A stretch of 64,000 bases of DNA from Vogesella sp. XCS3 (lineage in GTDB: Bacteria > Pseudomonadota > Gammaproteobacteria > Burkholderiales > Chromobacteriaceae): NCBI RefSeq assembly GCF_020616155.1, contig NZ_CP085531.1:1-64000 (forward strand), written 5' to 3'. Of this stretch, positions 57,241 through 64,000 are shown piece after piece (within the stretch, counting starts at the first letter, position 1; each line of letters opens with the position of its first letter). The position numbers and the translations under genes were made by a program. Below the pieces are notes generated by a model. That model saw nothing but the letters and a program-made list of their open reading frames with translations, searched no databases and was not told where the DNA came from.

Positions 57241-58206
57241 TTACTCTTCTCTGGTGAGGTTGAGTCCCTCCTCAGCGAGAAATACTTTGAAACGCTCTTG
57301 GAGCTTTTCAGGGTCAATCAGCTTGTCATCGAAGCTAAGAATAATTTTCTTCTTCTTGAACTCTGCCTTACCGACAATCTTGTTTTCGCATTTCCACGGA
57401 ATCTCAGTTATCGTTGTTGGGGGAGTACCAGTCTCGGTGAGCTTCTTCGTCAGCCAGTGGACAACCATGTTTTGCTTTAACGTTCCAGCACGAAGTTCGA
57501 CTAGCAGGTCTCCCAGGATCTGATCAGTGACCTTATCCTGGTGCTCGCCGATATAAATTTTCAGCGCTTCAGCAGTATTACTACCAATCAGGTCGGGAAT
57601 CTCATCTAGTGCGCGGATGATGGTGCTGGGCAGATCCAAGAAGCTCAGATAGCGATAGATCTGCTTCCGATCGACGCCAATCGACTTGGCCGCATCAATT
57701 AGGCTCGTGTAGGTGCCATCTTCAATGCGATCCTTCACGGCCTTACCAAGCTCATAATCAGTCAGTCGTTTTTGTAGAACATTGTCTACAAGTACGGCTT
57801 TCTTGGCTTGATGATCATCCATGTCTTGAACGATGGATTGGATGGTTAGTCGTTCAAGATACTGGTGGGCACGGAAGCGCGTTTCACCACCAATCAGTTC
57901 GTACTTACCATTGTCCAGACGCCTAACGGTTACCGGCCGGATCAAATCAGATTCTTCGATGCTCGCCGCCAAGTTCACGACAGATTCATCATCAAATTTG
58001 AGCCGGGGTTGGTATGGAGAGGGAACAATCAAGTCCAAGGGAATATCGTGAACTTGGCCAACCACCAATTTTGTTTGGTGTTGGTAAGCCGGTAGATTTC
58101 CCTTAGGAATGTAATTGTTATCCTTTTTGGTCTCGCCATCAGGTTCCCCGCTGGGCAGAGCGGAACCAAAGCGCTTATTACCTCCACCAAGCATGCCTTT
58201 TGCCAT
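57241..58206 (-). CDS. parB: ParB-family partition protein
   Basis: 321 residues. N-terminal ParB domain with 'IVPSPYQPR' (64-68 region) and 'LIGGETRFRAH' (106-113), the CTP-binding box C motif in variant form (usual GERRxRA). An HTH region follows (about 165-200: 'SLIDAAKSIGVDRKQIYRYLSFL'), then a C-terminal dimerisation part. ParB spreads from its centromere and activates ParA. ATG 58206; the gene ends 10 bp before parA's stop region, same direction. Its natural binding site is not identified; the 37-bp array is the main candidate. Confidence 0.92.
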   Translation of the reverse strand: MAKGMLGGGNKRFGSALPSGEPDGETKKDNNYIPKGNLPAYQHQTKLVVGQVHDIPLDLIVPSPYQPRLKFDDESVVNLAASIEESDLIRPVTVRRLDNGKYELIGGETRFRAHQYLERLTIQSIVQDMDDHQAKKAVLVDNVLQKRLTDYELGKAVKDRIEDGTYTSLIDAAKSIGVDRKQIYRYLSFLDLPSTIIRALDEIPDLIGSNTAEALKIYIGEHQDKVTDQILGDLLVELRAGTLKQNMVVHWLTKKLTETGTPPTTITEIPWKCENKIVGKAEFKKKKIILSFDDKLIDPEKLQERFKVFLAEEGLNLTREE

Positions 58207-58215
58207 GATTTTTCC

Positions 58216-59259
58216 TTACAGAAGGTTCGATGAGCCGCGCAAATGAAGCAGTTTCGCCAGTTCTTTGGCAACCTCAACCAAGGACCAGGCCGCAGAGCTT
58301 GCGGTGTCCCTGAGGAAGAGTGGAAGAGCGGCCTCACCAGGCAAATGCTGCTTCGAGAACCCTACGTAATGCGGAATTTTCTTGTTGAAGACTTGGTCCT
58401 TGAACCGGAGACGCAACTGCTCATCGTTCATCTTCGTGTGCGGCCAGCCGTTATGGAGTCCATTTGACACAAAGTGAAGCGGGACAGATACCCCATACTC
58501 GGTTTTGATTTCTTCTAACTCATTGATAATGCATTTGATTGCTTTGAGAGAGATGCCATCAAGGAATACAGGAGTAATGATCAGATCTGCGGCCATCATC
58601 AGCGAGTAGTTGAGGATGGTGCTTGCCGGGTTGGTATCAACCATGACAATGTCGTACTTGGCGGCAAGCTGACGTTGATTCTCCTGAAACCACTTTTGTA
58701 TAAGCTTTTCACGCCCACGTTCAGACATCACTGTCGAGTCATATCGTGCGATAAACTGATCACCTGGGACTAAATCAAGAGATGTGTCTGCGAATGGTTG
58801 GATGACTACTTTTTCCAATGGCTCTCCATTGAGAAAGAGATCCATGGCGGTCAGCAAGCTTTCGTTCTCTGTATCCACGTTGAACAGTTCACTGATCGAA
58901 CCTTGGCTGTCCGCATCAATGACGAGGACGCGATAGCCCATGGATGCCAGGATGGTAGAGCCGTTAGCAGTGAACGAAGTCTTACCGGTTCCACCTTTGG
59001 TCATTCGCGTAACAACCACTGGCGGAACAGATTGTGGGTTATCAGCCAGTGAAAATCCGGGCTCATGGGTTTCCCTGTACATAGCGACCTGTGCAGGGCT
59101 GTAATACTGCTTACGACTACGAGATCCACCATCTTCTGGCTCGTCCATGCCGAAAAGCTCTTTTCGGCGATGGTAGGGGAGTTCATACCCCAAGAGCCGG
59201 GAGAGCTGGGCAGGACGGAGTTCGATAGGGGTTGTGCAGCGCAATGGACTTGCTTCCAT
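58216..59259 (-). CDS. parA: ParA-family partition ATPase (type Ia, HTH N terminus)
   Basis: 347 residues. An N-terminal extension of about 80 residues ('LSRLLGYELPYHRRKELFG'), likely HTH, marks a type Ia ParA that also represses its operon. Walker A 'KGGTGKTS' (Lys93), Walker A' 'IDADSQGS' (114-121) and 'MVDTNPAS' follow. It positions plasmid copies on the nucleoid by ATP-dependent DNA binding. Start at 59259 has AAGGAGG. parA-parB run as one operon divergent from the RepA initiator. Confidence 0.93.
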   Translation of the reverse strand: MEASPLRCTTPIELRPAQLSRLLGYELPYHRRKELFGMDEPEDGGSRSRKQYYSPAQVAMYRETHEPGFSLADNPQSVPPVVVTRMTKGGTGKTSFTANGSTILASMGYRVLVIDADSQGSISELFNVDTENESLLTAMDLFLNGEPLEKVVIQPFADTSLDLVPGDQFIARYDSTVMSERGREKLIQKWFQENQRQLAAKYDIVMVDTNPASTILNYSLMMAADLIITPVFLDGISLKAIKCIINELEEIKTEYGVSVPLHFVSNGLHNGWPHTKMNDEQLRLRFKDQVFNKKIPHYVGFSKQHLPGEAALPLFLRDTASSAAWSLVEVAKELAKLLHLRGSSNLL

Positions 59260-59410
59260 CGAACAATCCTCCTTAGTGACAATGTATGTGTACGGTCCGC
59301 TCATTGTGCTGAGCATCATGTTTGTTATTTTTGCACTTTGATGTGTAAATAACAAGCGACCGATAGAACAAAAGTTGCACGCTCCAGTTCCATGTTCACA
59401 AAAGGCTGAA

Positions 59411-59416
59411 TATAAT
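59411..59416 (+). promoter_or_regulatory. Promoter -10 of the repA gene
   Basis: Perfect TATAAT, with TTCCAT 17 bp upstream as -35. The dyad operator begins at the next base, so a bound repressor would block initiation. Confidence 0.6.
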
Positions 59417-59444
59417 GTTTGTCATAGTAGCTACTAAATCAAAC
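59417..59444. promoter_or_regulatory. 28-bp dyad operator upstream of repA
   Basis: Ends GTTTGTCA and AATCAAAC; perfect central palindrome TAGTAGCTACTA. It ends 5 bp before the start codon. Confidence 0.65.
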
Positions 59445-59449
59445 ACAAA

Positions 59450-60547
59450 ATGTCCGACTTTATTGCGCAAGCCATACGGCTTGGTCTTCCTGAGCATGTT
59501 GCAAAAGAGCTTGCAAGCAAGAAAGTAAATCCGGCTGGTGGCGCAAATGCCGCTGTCAATAGGGTTTCAGCCCAGGCAGGGGCCTCTCCGCCACCAAAAA
59601 CGACAGAAATAACGAAACCACAGCAAGGTGCCTTTGATTTCGTAGGTGGATTGGCAAGCCCACTTCAGCGTCATGTTGTAGAACAGCAACATGGGCCAGT
59701 GAAAAAATTGACGGCGGCAGCGAAAAAGAAGGCGGTGCTGTCACTTCAAGACCCGGAACTTGGGTTCATGGAGACAACGTTACTTTCCATTGGGCTTCCA
59801 TACGAATCGGTAGATCATTTGACCGATGCGTCCAGGCTAGTCTGGACTAGGCGCGTAGGTAAGCGCAGCTTGACCATCACTGGTGACCCGGATTTTGGGC
59901 TGCCATCCGGAAAAATCCCCCGGCTCTTGAGTGCCTGGATCTGTACAGAAGCCAAGCTCACGAAAAAACGAGAGATCGACTTGGGATCTTCTTACAATGA
60001 TTTTCTCAAACGGATTGGCATGAAGCACGTGACAGGTGGGAAAAATGGCTCCCTGACCGCTGTGCGAGAACAGGCCTTGAGGCTCTTCACCTCGAACATC
60101 AGGCATAAAGAGGTGGATGGGCATCGCGTTGGGTTTGAAAATCTGGATATCGCTTCCAATGGTGTTCTACTTTGGAACCCTACAAAACCAAGTGATCCTG
60201 ACTCAATCTGGAATTCAGGGCTGAAGCTGTCCGAGAACTTCTTTGAAAGTTGTATGGAACACTCAGCACCGATCAATTTGAATGTCATCAGGGCGCTGAA
60301 GAGCCCGATGGCGATCGACATGTACTTGTGGATCTCGTATCGCTCAAACATCGTAAAGGTTGGCAAGCACCTGGTTGAATGGCCCACATTATTTGAGCAG
60401 TTCGGGCAAGGCCGGGACGCTGAGAACGATCGTGCAATGTACAAATTCCGCGAGCGCTTCCGGCTCCATCTCAAAGATGTGCTTGGCTTTATGCCCGATC
60501 CCGATAGATATCATGACTCCAAGCAGGGACTGATCATCACTGCGTGA
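59450..60547 (+). CDS. repA: Plasmid replication initiator, RepA type
   Basis: 365 residues. 'GKIPRLLSAWICTEAKLTKKREIDLGSSYNDFLKRIG' (read in parts, about 154-190) and 'LTAVREQALRLFTSNI' match the RepA_C type initiators of iteron-controlled large plasmids ('PR.L..W..TEA...R.I.LG.S..EFL'). It should bind the 22-bp iterons at 62161 and open the origin, recruiting DnaB and DnaA. A long, disordered N-terminal extension (1-100) precedes. The strong TATAAT promoter and the overlapping dyad suggest tight repression. Confidence 0.9.
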   Translation: MSDFIAQAIRLGLPEHVAKELASKKVNPAGGANAAVNRVSAQAGASPPPKTTEITKPQQGAFDFVGGLASPLQRHVVEQQHGPVKKLTAAAKKKAVLSLQDPELGFMETTLLSIGLPYESVDHLTDASRLVWTRRVGKRSLTITGDPDFGLPSGKIPRLLSAWICTEAKLTKKREIDLGSSYNDFLKRIGMKHVTGGKNGSLTAVREQALRLFTSNIRHKEVDGHRVGFENLDIASNGVLLWNPTKPSDPDSIWNSGLKLSENFFESCMEHSAPINLNVIRALKSPMAIDMYLWISYRSNIVKVGKHLVEWPTLFEQFGQGRDAENDRAMYKFRERFRLHLKDVLGFMPDPDRYHDSKQGLIITA

Positions 60548-60579
60548 ACAGGGCTACAGAGGTCCCTGTTTCTCAAAGC

Positions 60580-60607
60580 AAGCTCCGTGAGGAGCTTTAT
60601 TTTTTTG
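60580..60607 (+). terminator. Rho-independent terminator after repA
   Basis: AAGCTCC and GGAGCTT around GTGA, then TATTTTTTT. Confidence 0.85.
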
Positions 60608-60637
60608 TAGCGAGAATTGAACAGTATCTCCAATTGG

Positions 60638-60651
60638 TGGTCACTTTGTTG
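60638..60651 (+). promoter_or_regulatory. Promoter element TGGTCACTTTGTTG on the plus strand
   Basis: Identical to the copy at 17498 but on the other strand and again pointing to the gene downstream (60707, 55 bp). GACAAT follows 16 bp later. Confidence 0.5.
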
Positions 60652-60706
60652 CATTTGATCGAGCTGTGACAATGTGGGCATCGAGAAAAGAAATGGAGTG
60701 AACATC

Positions 60707-60940
60707 ATGACCACGCAAAGCAACGTACTCGAAAACTTGTTTCACAAAGACAATCTGGTAAAACTGGTTAAAGCGCTTGATGAGCGCAGCGAAAAACTGG
60801 CTGAGGATCTTTCGTGGATCGATGACAGTAACGTTGCTATCAAGGTACAGCGCGAGATGAAACTGACCTGCGACGTGCTTGGTCTTCTGCGCGACGCCTA
60901 CGGCAGCCCGTACATCGATAGCATCCTGAAATTGAGCTAA
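60707..60940 (+). CDS. Hypothetical helical protein, 77 aa
   Basis: Start at 60707 with GGAG 7 bp upstream. Helical, beginning MTTQSNVLENLFHKDNL. First of three short genes in a row between repA and the HEPN gene, under the GGTCACTT promoter element. No family recognised. Confidence 0.6.
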   Translation: MTTQSNVLENLFHKDNLVKLVKALDERSEKLAEDLSWIDDSNVAIKVQREMKLTCDVLGLLRDAYGSPYIDSILKLS

Positions 60941-60957
60941 GCGGGGGGGAATGCATT

Positions 60958-61155
60958 ATGGCAACGCGAACCGCAAGACAAATGGCCGGTGCGCAAAAGC
61001 GTACACTGAAAGCTATGCAGGCAAAGCTGTTGGATATGTCTGCCGATTGGGATGAGGTCGATCAATTCCTGATGGGCGAGCTGAATGATCTACGGGAAAA
61101 AATCGGCCAGATCATGAAAGCTATGAGTGAAGTCAGTGAAAGTGCTGGGTCATAG
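60958..61155 (+). CDS. Hypothetical helical protein, 65 aa
   Basis: Starts MATRTARQMAGAQKRTLKAM after a GGGGGG run. Strongly amphipathic; ends in an acidic helix with heptad-like spacing (KIGQIMKAMSEVSESAG). Part of the three-gene string. Confidence 0.55.
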   Translation: MATRTARQMAGAQKRTLKAMQAKLLDMSADWDEVDQFLMGELNDLREKIGQIMKAMSEVSESAGS

Positions 61156-61161
61156 GAAACG

Positions 61162-61392
61162 ATGCGCGACACTTCACACCTGGTAGCACTCCAAGAGCGA
61201 TTGTCTCGCGAGCGTATGCGCCTAGCAGAAGTAATGTCTGACGAAGAAAAGGCATTGCGGCAAGTATGGGTCGTACAAGCTGAGCGTGAGCTTGAGGCGG
61301 AGCTGAAGTTTCTTGGTATGGCTGGTGATGGCAATGTTGATGATATGGGGGACGACGAGCTTCTTTCAGAGCTTGAGGTTCTGCCACCATAG
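61162..61392 (+). CDS. Hypothetical acidic helical protein, 76 aa
   Basis: Starts 6 bp after the previous stop. Sequence MRDTSHLVALQERLSRERM, then heptad-like helices and a Gly/Asp-rich end. Last of three coupled small genes, before a terminator. Function unknown. Confidence 0.55.
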   Translation: MRDTSHLVALQERLSRERMRLAEVMSDEEKALRQVWVVQAERELEAELKFLGMAGDGNVDDMGDDELLSELEVLPP

Positions 61393-61410
61393 TCTGCATC
61401 GCGCACGTGA

Positions 61411-62040
61411 CTACTTGTCCGAGGGGACAAAAAAAGCGACAGTCGGCCTGTCGCTTTTTTTATTGGCAACGTGGAAGATTTTCACTGTCAGAGTGCGAAT
61501 AGAGCTGATTGGTGTTTGATTTAGTAGTGTCTTATACGTCTCAACGCAGCCACCACGCTGCCGATAAATCGCCAGTGCCTTGCGCGAAAGCAGTGTGTTA
61601 AATGCCCACCAGTGATCGGTCTGTTTCATGTATTCGGGTATGGCTGGATCAATCCAGCCCGCAAGCCAGGCGATCTTCTCCATCGTTGCCACCATGTTAG
61701 TGATCGTATGACGCGGCTTTCTGGGAATGAATCCGACACGGCCGGAGCTATCAAATTCTGGTGTGGTCCAGATTGCATCGTGGTGACCGATCCTGTTGCG
61801 AATGTCTCGGATGCGCATGAGTAGGTTTTTGATGCGTACACGGAATGCTTGATCCCCAAAGTCGGCTTTGGCTGCTACAGGTGCGTACGGTAGTGCGTCC
61901 GACATAATGTCCGCTTGCATCTGTGGCGGGTGGGCCGAATGGTTCAAACTGTCAATCAGCTTTTCCCAAAAACAAAATGACAAGGCCGCCACAATGTCGT
62001 CAGGGGTGATGCTGTAGCTGCGAGGCTTGTTTTTGGCCAC
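61411..62040 (-). CDS. HEPN-domain Abi-like protein
   Basis: 209 residues. 'DDIVAALSFCFWEKLI' at the N terminus and 'RDIRNRIGHHDAIW' (RNRIGHH, 81-87) follow the Abi-like HEPN pattern; the Rx4H motif is the RNase active site of the superfamily. Such proteins are abortive-infection or toxin components that cut RNA. No antitoxin gene is obvious next to it, unlike most HEPN-MNT pairs. The gene sits between repA and the origin. The terminator hairpin at 61429 lies inside its last codons. Confidence 0.8.
   Translation of the reverse strand: MAKNKPRSYSITPDDIVAALSFCFWEKLIDSLNHSAHPPQMQADIMSDALPYAPVAAKADFGDQAFRVRIKNLLMRIRDIRNRIGHHDAIWTTPEFDSSGRVGFIPRKPRHTITNMVATMEKIAWLAGWIDPAIPEYMKQTDHWWAFNTLLSRKALAIYRQRGGCVETYKTLLNQTPISSIRTLTVKIFHVANKKSDRPTVAFFVPSDK
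61429..61460. terminator. Bidirectional terminator lying inside the HEPN gene
   Basis: AAAAAAAGCGACAG and CTGTCGCTTTTTTT pair around GCC. It ends the plus-strand three-gene unit but overlaps the last 20 codons of the opposite HEPN gene. Confidence 0.85.
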
Positions 62041-62126
62041 ACTCTTTGTCGCTTTTTTTCGCTATCAGTGCGAAGTCTTTTGCACGGTTATGCGAACTTT
62101 TTCACTAACTGTGCCATCCAACAAAA

Positions 62127-62135
62127 TGTGGATAA
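62127..62135. other. Perfect DnaA box
   Basis: TGTGGATAA, the complement of the consensus TTATCCACA, 26 bp before the first iteron. Confidence 0.7.
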
Positions 62136-62160
62136 GTCTGTGAATAATAAAGGTTTTACA

Positions 62161-62267
62161 CGAATAAAGTGGGGGAGTAATCGCGCATAAAGTGGGGAAA
62201 ATTAGCGCATAAAGTGAGGTAATTTAGCGCATAAAGTGGGGGCAAGGTAACGCATAAAGTGGGGTAG
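62161..62267. repeat. Five 22-bp iterons of the replication origin
   Basis: Core (C)GCATAAAGTGGGG at 62164, 62187, 62209, 62231 and 62254, spacing 22-23 bp. The third copy has GAGG instead of GGGG. With the DnaA box and the AT-rich flanks (62140-62160, 62300-62370) this defines a RepA-type oriV. The repA gene lies 1.6 kb away, with the HEPN gene between. Confidence 0.85.
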
Positions 62268-62569
62268 TAAGAAGCGATGGTTATTGGCTGAGATGTACAC
62301 CAGGCAAGGCTCTTAGGTATGGTATGAAATTTGCTAAGTATGTTAAGAAGTTAAAGATTTTTGTAAGTAGGCTTTAAGAGTTTTCCTGCCTTGCGGTGTG
62401 GACATCGCTTTGCGATGCCGCACACCTTAAGACAGGTCATCGTCAGTCTTTACATAGAAAAATTCACAATGGCAAATGCAAAATCTATTGGCAATACCGC
62501 ACGTCACTGGTTAAAATGTTTAATGTGATAGGTATCTTATCGAACCAAATAACGGAAGAAGCGAAGTCC
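62268..62569. other. AT-rich flank of oriV
   Basis: Gene-free. The AT-rich stretch 62310-62370 may be the DNA-unwinding element. An in-frame extension of dotI through this region has no ribosome site. Confidence 0.5.
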
Positions 62570-63223
62570 ATGCTCGATATGAACGAGAAAGAGGTCGATG
62601 CGGCCTTGAAAAGCGCTCTGGGTGAGGCTGGGGACTTGCGTCATGATGGACGACGCAAGACCATGATCATCTTAGGGCTGGTTGCGGTCTGCGGTCTTCA
62701 GCAATTCAGCATTGTTGCCTTGTTGGAAAAAAAAGATCCGCCACCAAATTTTGCTGCTGTTACACCAAACGGCACGTTATATCAGTTGATCACGAGTACA
62801 AATCCAGTTTTTAACGAAGACCAGGCTGGACAGTGGATCAGCAATGCACTTCCGAAGGTCTTAAATTATAACTGGACTGAGCTGGACCCTCACTTCACAG
62901 AGGTCTCGCAAAAATACTTCACCGAAGATGCTTGGCTTACCTTCAAGAACGAACTTGAAGCAGCAGGTACTTTCCAGTCTGTTCTGAAAAACGAACTCAT
63001 CAGTAACATGAAGTTTTCCAGCTCCCCGATTTTGGTCGGCAAAGGCCAGCAGGGGGGCGTTGATGCATGGGAGTTTGAGGCGAAAGGTACGCTGACCTAC
63101 TTAAACCGTACGCAGCGCTCGGACAACACGATGAAGTTCAAGGTCGTGGTAGGTCTGGTTACTGTGAATGGCACAAAAGACTATCGAATTCTTGCCTTGT
63201 ACATGATCAAAGACAGAGGGTAA
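62570..63223 (+). CDS. dotI: DotI/IcmL-type inner-membrane T4BSS protein
   Basis: 217 residues. A short cytoplasmic N terminus, one TM segment (about 35-55, 'MIILGLVAVCGLQQFSIVALL', given in part) and a periplasmic domain ending 'MKFKVVVGLVTVNGTKDYRIL', which matches the DotI/IcmL (TraM of IncI) family. It forms the inner-membrane ring of the type IVB secretion channel. The start at 62570 has GGAAG upstream; earlier in-frame starts lie in the origin flank. It overlaps the next gene spacing closely (4 bp gap). Confidence 0.85.
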   Translation: MLDMNEKEVDAALKSALGEAGDLRHDGRRKTMIILGLVAVCGLQQFSIVALLEKKDPPPNFAAVTPNGTLYQLITSTNPVFNEDQAGQWISNALPKVLNYNWTELDPHFTEVSQKYFTEDAWLTFKNELEAAGTFQSVLKNELISNMKFSSSPILVGKGQQGGVDAWEFEAKGTLTYLNRTQRSDNTMKFKVVVGLVTVNGTKDYRILALYMIKDRG

Positions 63224-63227
63224 GAAA

Positions 63228-64000
63228 ATGCACAAGCAAACACTCAAATTCGTTGCGTTGGCCATTTTATCAGTGCATGCACATGCCGCAGAACCGCAGG
63301 CTGCGGCAACTCAGTTTGTGACCGATAGTGCAAATGACCCTCGACTGGCTGTTCAACATAAGGGTACTCCAGCACAGTCTTCAAGTGGTTCGACCACCCC
63401 GAAGAACCAGACTAAAGATCCTTTGCAGCAGGCCATGGATGCCGATCCGGTTTTTGGCGCTGTCGTGAAAGATGCCGTTCCTTTCGATTCCAATCAAATC
63501 AAGATGTATCGCCGGCAGGTAGAAAAGGTTGAGAAGCTGAAGGAATCCCCCTCTGTCTCGGGAGAGCAAAGAACAATACCCGTTCGCGTAGGCCAAACCG
63601 TTGAAGTTAATGTAGCTGTCGGGTATCCGCTGACTGTGCGGCTCACTGATGTCAGTGGCCAGCCTGTAAAAATTGCAGGTAATGTCCCTGGACTGTCAAT
63701 CATTACTGTCCACCCCATACCTAGCGATGCTCAAGGTCAAGCATCTACAGGCAGTACACAAGGCTCCGCTAGTGGCAATTCAGGTGCCAACTCGGCAGCT
63801 GAAGCAAAAGACGCAATTGTTATTGAACCGGCTGGAGCAGGCTCCACTACTGTGACTATTTTCCCTGTAGGGTCGATTAGACCTGCGGTCGTCAAAGTAA
63901 AGTCAGTTTTTCCTAAGGGTGGTGAGCGTGTCGATTTTGCCGCTGATCTTCGACTGACATGGGTGGGGGGAATAAACGTAGGGAAGGGAGATGAGTATCA
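63228..64000 (+). CDS. dotH: DotH/IcmK-type outer-membrane T4BSS protein (3' end cut by window)
   Basis: Starts 4 bp after dotI. Signal peptide 'MHKQTLKFVALAILSVHAHA', cleavage near residue 20. A disordered, Ser/Thr-rich linker follows, then 'DSNQIKMYRRQVEKVEKLKES', then strands 'YPLTVRLTDVSGQPVKIAG' and 'VTIFPVGSIRPAVVKVKS', the beta-domain pattern of DotH/TraN, the secretin-like ring of the core complex. Only about 258 residues are visible. With dotI it opens a Dot/Icm-type conjugation cluster continuing to the right. Confidence 0.85.
   Translation, partial: MHKQTLKFVALAILSVHAHAAEPQAAATQFVTDSANDPRLAVQHKGTPAQSSSGSTTPKNQTKDPLQQAMDADPVFGAVVKDAVPFDSNQIKMYRRQVEKVEKLKESPSVSGEQRTIPVRVGQTVEVNVAVGYPLTVRLTDVSGQPVKIAGNVPGLSIITVHPIPSDAQGQASTGSTQGSASGNSGANSAAEAKDAIVIEPAGAGSTTVTIFPVGSIRPAVVKVKSVFPKGGERVDFAADLRLTWVGGINVGKGDEY

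Noticed and set aside
1..64000. tRNA, rRNA or insertion sequences
   Set aside because: No tRNA-like cloverleaf, rRNA stretch, transposase or terminal inverted repeats with target duplication were seen, although short or divergent ones cannot be excluded by eye.

Overview
The window looks like part of a large, low-copy conjugative plasmid from a proteobacterium. A Pseudomonas-like host is plausible but is inferred only from family resemblances: a two-cysteine DksA paralogue, KfrA, H-NS-like and ProQ/FinO-like proteins, and a Dot/Icm-type transfer system. There are no rRNA or tRNA genes, no transposases and no metabolic operons. The content is replication, partition, DNA processing, transfer, regulation and many small orphan genes.

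Layout. (1) 1-11242: DnaB (cut by the left edge), small orphan genes and a UvrD/Rep-like helicase on the minus strand, divergent from a 1,817-residue methyltransferase-helicase fusion resembling the phage P1 DarB type. (2) 11254-13888: an EAL phosphodiesterase and a DGQHR (DndB-like) protein. (3) 13976-22555, minus strand: an ADP-ribosyltransferase-like protein, a transglutaminase-like protein, a tiny zinc-ribbon ORF, a 688-residue orphan, a divergent type IA topoisomerase, a sigma-region-4-like protein and a LPD7-like protein with a perfect 15 x 12-bp repeat. (4) 22691-24486: an apparently well-expressed unknown protein and a small partner. (5) 24654-28443, minus: eleven short orphan genes headed by an HTH regulator with matching palindromic operators. 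(6) 28552-41464: GNAT enzyme, two tyrosine recombinases, ProQ/FinO protein, envelope proteins, KfrA and a CoiA-like protein. (7) 41654-50423: DksA-like protein, Fic enzyme, H-NS-like protein, FBH1-like helicase, a third tyrosine recombinase and a beta-class DNA methyltransferase. (8) 50713-64000: MobV-like relaxase, RecG-like helicase, a 16 x 37-bp palindrome array, a HTH replication-type protein, ParB, ParA, RepA-type initiator, a HEPN Abi-like gene, an iteron origin with a perfect DnaA box, and the start of a Dot/Icm-type secretion cluster (DotI, DotH).

Two recurrent regulatory signals appear to tie the plasmid together. One is a 28-30 bp dyad (ends GTTT...AAAC or GTTAT...ATAAC) just upstream of at least eight transcription units, including the RepA, DksA-like, ProQ-like, EAL, and helicase-recombinase operons. 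The other is an orientation-fixed promoter element, (T)GGTCACTTnGTTG, 45-92 bp upstream of seven starts, including DnaB, UvrD and the topoisomerase operon. These two motifs, the 37-bp palindrome array and the 21-bp repeats in front of the MobV gene are the best candidates for something not yet described.

All assignments come from reading the sequence. No database search was run, and family names are based on motifs visible in the translations.
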